The notes under the pieces are model-generated. The model did not search any database, had not been told where the DNA came from, and was given only the letters and a program-made list of their open reading frames with translations. The position numbers and the translations under genes are program-made. Positions 61,801-64,000 of a stretch of DNA of 64,000 nucleotides are shown one piece after another. Each line of letters starts with the position of its first letter. Within the stretch, counting starts at the first letter, position 1. This DNA comes from an uncultured Clostridia bacterium (GTDB lineage: Bacteria; Bacillota; Clostridia; Oscillospirales; Acutalibacteraceae): positions 1-64,000 of the forward strand of contig CAJFOZ010000068.1 of assembly GCA_904397895.1 (NCBI GenBank), given 5' to 3'.

Positions 61801-64000
61801 GTAAGCCCTATAAGAGCACTATGTTCAAGCATGAGGATATTGTAAACGGCGGCGAGTTGGTCTTTGAGATGGGAAATACCCCTGTGGATTACACCAAGGA
61901 GGCAAGCGTTACCATCAATGCCATCGACCCTGTGGAAGAGGAAACGGTAGTGGATCTGGATTCCGCTGTCTACAGCGAATGGGCCCAGTTCAGCGCTACC
62001 GATAAGATCAATCGACGCATCAGCGGGGAATCCCCTATCCTAGCCAGCGACGGCCTCCAAAATGTGGGAGGATACTGGACACAGGAGACTTTGTCGGGCA
62101 ATGCCCCCGGTTTCAGCTGGACCAATGGTTCTCCCGACGCTTCAGCGGAAAATAACCAGAATATCGTCTGGAGCCAACAGGGCGTTACATTTGACCTCAA
62201 TATGCCAGGCGGATCCTACGATGTAGAGCTGTATGCCACCGGTATTCGTTCTCGCTCCATCATTGAAGTCTTGGGAGGGGACGGCGACGTCCTGGTTCAG
62301 CAGGAGCTTTTGCCCAACAGCGAGGAACGGCAATATCGCAAAGTCAGTATGCGGTTTGAGCTACAGGTGCCGGAGAAGTGTACCGTCCGCCTTCTGACCG
62401 ATCCAAACGACCAAAGCAATGACTTTAGTGTAGGCATTGCCGCCGCTACATTGCGTACTATCGACTCCTACAATGTCGTTTTTGACTCGGCCGGCGGTAC
62501 AAATGTACCCGCCCAATCGGTCAAGGAAGGGGAAAAGGTACAAAAACCTGCCGATCCTATCCGGGAAGGATATCGTTTCCTGGGCTGGTATCGGGATGCG
62601 GAAGGATCCCAAGCCTTTGACTTTGAGCAGGATACCATCGCTAACGATCTTACTTTATATGCAAAATGGATTGCTGTTTATGACGTGGCCTTCTCTGTAA
62701 ACGGAGGTAGCGCCATAGCTTCCCAACAGGTGGAGGATGGCAGCTTTGTGGAAAGACCTACAGATCCCACCCGTTTTGGCTATACCTTTGAGGGATGGTA
62801 CAAGGATGTGGAATTAACCATGCCATGGGATTTTGCATCCGATGTGGTCAATCAGGATGTCACACTTTACGCTTGCTGGAAACCGTTGCCCACAGCCACG
62901 ATCTCTAGTGTGGAGGATATTCCGGAAGGGACTGCCGTCCATCTAAGCGACTTTGACGATTGGACTCAGTATGGCCTAAATCAACCTAATGAAATTGCAA
63001 CCAATCGCAAGGACAATATGGATCCCATCATCGGTCAAATTGCCAGTGTGGACAACGCCTATTCTACTGGTGAAAACAATCCCAATCAACCTGTCTCCTT
63101 TACTTGGAACGACGGCGTTCCTACTTCCTCTGAAACCCAAGGATCCACCTCTTTTGGCTGGTCGTCAAAGGGGCTGGACATTCCTCTCACTTTGCCTACT
63201 GGCGCCTATCAAGTGGAACTGTACGCCACAGGCATCCGCGCCAACGCCACAATTGCCGTTTTGGATCAGTCGGGCGAAATTGTAGTCCAACAGCCCCTGT
63301 GGGAGAATACCGGCGAACAGCGCCAATATCAAAAGGTCACGCTGGACTTTTTCTGCACAGAAGGGGAATCCTTCACCGTCCGCCTGTTGGTAGGGGATGA
63401 CAAACAATCCGCTAATTACAGCGTGGGCTTGTCGGCCGTGGCGGTAAAGAGGCAAGCTCCCGGTGTCACAGTGCTTACAGAGGGCCCCGGCTCGGTCACA
63501 GGGGCCGGCATCTATGAAGAAGGAAGCACTGTTACCTTGACGGCTACCCCTGAAGAAGGGTACCAGTTGCAGCGCTGGGAAGTGGTAAAGGGATCTCTGG
63601 AACTGGAAGGGAAGGCGGTTAGTCCCCTGACCTTTGCCATGCCTTCGGATTCTCTTGTCATCCGGGCGGTATTTGAAGAACAAACGGTATCCATACTGGG
63701 CGTTGAAAAGGTGGAAGAGAAATCGACTATCAATCTCAGTGATGAGAAATACAGCGATTGGGCCTATTTAGGATACAAGGATAAGATGATCTACAAAGCC
63801 GATCGTCAAAATGCCATTTTTGCCGGAGCGGCATCAGCTGTCAGCGGAAGCCTTACCGAGGAACAGATGGATAAATACAATCCCAATTCCCCATACTTCA
63901 ACTGGCAGGGAGGCACTCCAACAGAAACTGGAGAAAACGTACGGTATATTGTATGGAACAACACCGGCATTGCCTTTGATATGAATCTGCCTGCCGGACA
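58815..64000 (+). CDS. Secreted GH92 alpha-mannosidase with repeated accessory modules, 3' truncated
   Basis: The frame runs off the window with >1728 codons. A signal peptide (KMKRFASFFLAMIMLVGMIP) is followed by a ~190-residue module, a bacterial repeat (GSVTGDGQFKKGDQVTLTAT, about 59518-59745) and the GH92 domain (about 59770-61920). GH92 hallmarks are YINMNIGSTSGYSNTIIGPQ, FSQIHVSGTG, QQGGDDVDNVIVDAYLKGIE, the acid region WVDIGNEPAFLSAYLFNYT and GKPGNDDSGAMSSWYIFSSI. These calcium-dependent inverting exo-mannosidases cut alpha-mannose from N-glycans or mannan. After it come a second module (61947-62462), two InlB-type repeats (about 62470-62880), a third module (62928-63453), a second bacterial repeat (63465-63685) and the start of a fourth module (63718 on). 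The GTG at 58815 follows AAGAGGTG; an ATG two codons later is the alternative. Confidence 0.92.
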   Translation, partial: MKMKRFASFFLAMIMLVGMIPMACVQGRESAVVNIDVQSPSASAEDPMVIDLSQGEYADWAHFGHTTADAVNRKADGEGLIGTPSAIQGSALSAASESDVKNYRMEFTWSDGTPTSSATSRYFVKKSGGQANIGGTGIRMDFNLPAGDWDLVLYASTYNTIANVEVRDQDGNLLQKAALSEGGQSWVHLPKEITIGYSSETAQKISVDLVGVSNYADWPGIALAAATVEAGQPRDYIVSTTSTKGGSVTGDGQFKKGDQVTLTATPEDGYIFKEWQVVKGNVQLSDKTANPITFTMPSGDVTMRAVFTDPSGQQQEDLIQYINMNIGSTSGYSNTIIGPQRPNASVNPSPDTNPQNSCTGYNADGEIRGFSQIHVSGTGVGKYGQFLVSPQVGLSTRLDGHDSAKENENPTCSEYSVTLADYDIDCSFTPAEHSTIYKFAYPESDNANLVIDLAHNIANGNAKDVKADISTDGEGNTVISGSGRYVGGWGPEHDLYFYAVVNKTPKVTGTYDASGPKPGVNSLGPVDITDRLAGLGAYLTFDTQADEEILLKMGVSFKSIDQAKTWLDSEIPQWDYDAVKAETEDQWNEELNKIVIDGDISEEDKQIFYTSIYHAHVMPRDRTGDIAKYGDADMMDDHFATWDTWRTLYPLYTITNPDLVAKTINSYITRQKVNGYVRDSIVGGNDMMGQQGGDDVDNVIVDAYLKGIEGVDWEEAYEVIKKNATDYRLDYQGWGIANPGDSNYKSLGWIPSDNTITRIMSCSYQLEYAYNDYLAAQMAKGLGDMDNYEKWLERSNSWTNIWNEDIVNNGYTGFIWPKAADGSWVYDDELIPDPTKKHGSWVEFFYEASSWDYSFFVPHDIPQLIEKMGGEDTFCDRLKLGLDRNWVDIGNEPAFLSAYLFNYTSKPYLTTDYVGKLRDRFSINGKPGNDDSGAMSSWYIFSSIGFFPNAGQNLYYFTSPYYEKTTITMDNGNQFIIRANNLSEENKYIQSITLNGKPYKSTMFKHEDIVNGGELVFEMGNTPVDYTKEASVTINAIDPVEEETVVDLDSAVYSEWAQFSATDKINRRISGESPILASDGLQNVGGYWTQETLSGNAPGFSWTNGSPDASAENNQNIVWSQQGVTFDLNMPGGSYDVELYATGIRSRSIIEVLGGDGDVLVQQELLPNSEERQYRKVSMRFELQVPEKCTVRLLTDPNDQSNDFSVGIAAATLRTIDSYNVVFDSAGGTNVPAQSVKEGEKVQKPADPIREGYRFLGWYRDAEGSQAFDFEQDTIANDLTLYAKWIAVYDVAFSVNGGSAIASQQVEDGSFVERPTDPTRFGYTFEGWYKDVELTMPWDFASDVVNQDVTLYACWKPLPTATISSVEDIPEGTAVHLSDFDDWTQYGLNQPNEIATNRKDNMDPIIGQIASVDNAYSTGENNPNQPVSFTWNDGVPTSSETQGSTSFGWSSKGLDIPLTLPTGAYQVELYATGIRANATIAVLDQSGEIVVQQPLWENTGEQRQYQKVTLDFFCTEGESFTVRLLVGDDKQSANYSVGLSAVAVKRQAPGVTVLTEGPGSVTGAGIYEEGSTVTLTATPEEGYQLQRWEVVKGSLELEGKAVSPLTFAMPSDSLVIRAVFEEQTVSILGVEKVEEKSTINLSDEKYSDWAYLGYKDKMIYKADRQNAIFAGAASAVSGSLTEEQMDKYNPNSPYFNWQGGTPTETGENVRYIVWNNTGIAFDMNLPAG

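Noticed and set aside
1..64000. CRISPR array, insertion sequence, integrase or attachment site
   Set aside because: No regularly spaced direct repeats and no transposase or integrase motifs were seen. Repetition found is confined to protein domain repeats (CBM6, Ltp, TerD, GH92 modules).

Overview
The window comes from a spore-forming, low-to-medium GC Clostridia chromosome, most likely a gut Oscillospiraceae/Ruminococcaceae-type bacterium. This rests on sporulation genes (sigG, spmA, spmB, a YlmC/YmxH-type gene), Spo0A-box-like sites, a bifunctional ispH-ribosomal protein S1 gene as found in Clostridia, a T-box leader, XRE/AbrB regulators and large secreted glycan-degrading enzymes. I see no rRNA, insertion sequence, integrase or CRISPR array. 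Function calls come from reading motifs, not from database searches.

Layout. 1-3483 is the 3' part of a huge secreted multidomain protein (probable GH38-type alpha-mannosidase tail, three CBM6 modules, Ig-like C-terminus). 3484-4439 is decayed DNA with a frameshifted gene remnant and an AT-rich stretch, then a lone phosphoglycosyl transferase. 5231-7600 encodes the NfnAB transhydrogenase. 7671-9987 (minus) holds MltG and a membrane glycosyltransferase. 10258-14115 holds a lipoprotein, sigG, a YlmC-type gene, tspO and an AI-2E-family permease. 14254-19706 is a compact operon (rpiR-like, flavoprotein, cmk, plsC, ispH-S1) with 4-7 nt overlaps. 19855-22016 holds a YerC/TrpR-like regulator, a methyltransferase, hslO and tRNA-Leu(GAG).

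22240-31719 is a regulator-rich stretch: a TetR gene with a perfect palindromic operator plus a heterodimeric ABC exporter, a P1B metal ATPase behind a double CsoR-like operator, an XRE repressor facing a small membrane protein, an esterase, a TIGR04076 protein and a zinc-ribbon/Ltp-repeat membrane protein. Then come glnA and a polytopic membrane protein.

34575-48583 is the most interesting region: a tellurite-resistance-type (Ter) stress module. The plus strand carries a HpcH/HpaI-like aldolase, a PRTase-TRSP protein, a StiP-PELOTA protein, a YceG-like protein, TelA, three TerD proteins, a PMCA-type calcium pump and a HAD phosphatase. Divergent from it is a trypsin-like protease whose N-terminal half resembles the YceG-like protein of the same cluster. 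The aldolase, two PRTase-type proteins and HAD protein match the predicted nucleoside-like-metabolite biosynthetic module of Ter systems; the TerD, TelA and Ca2+-ATPase products would be the metal-sensing, membrane-associated side.

48653-64000 holds abrB (minus), spmAB, pgeF, rnr, a histidine phosphatase (minus), an XRE regulator with a Spo0A-box in its promoter, a GH13 amylase, a T-box-controlled leuB and the 5' part of a very large secreted GH92 alpha-mannosidase with repeated accessory modules. The mannosidase-type proteins at both ends suggest growth on host N-glycans or yeast mannan.
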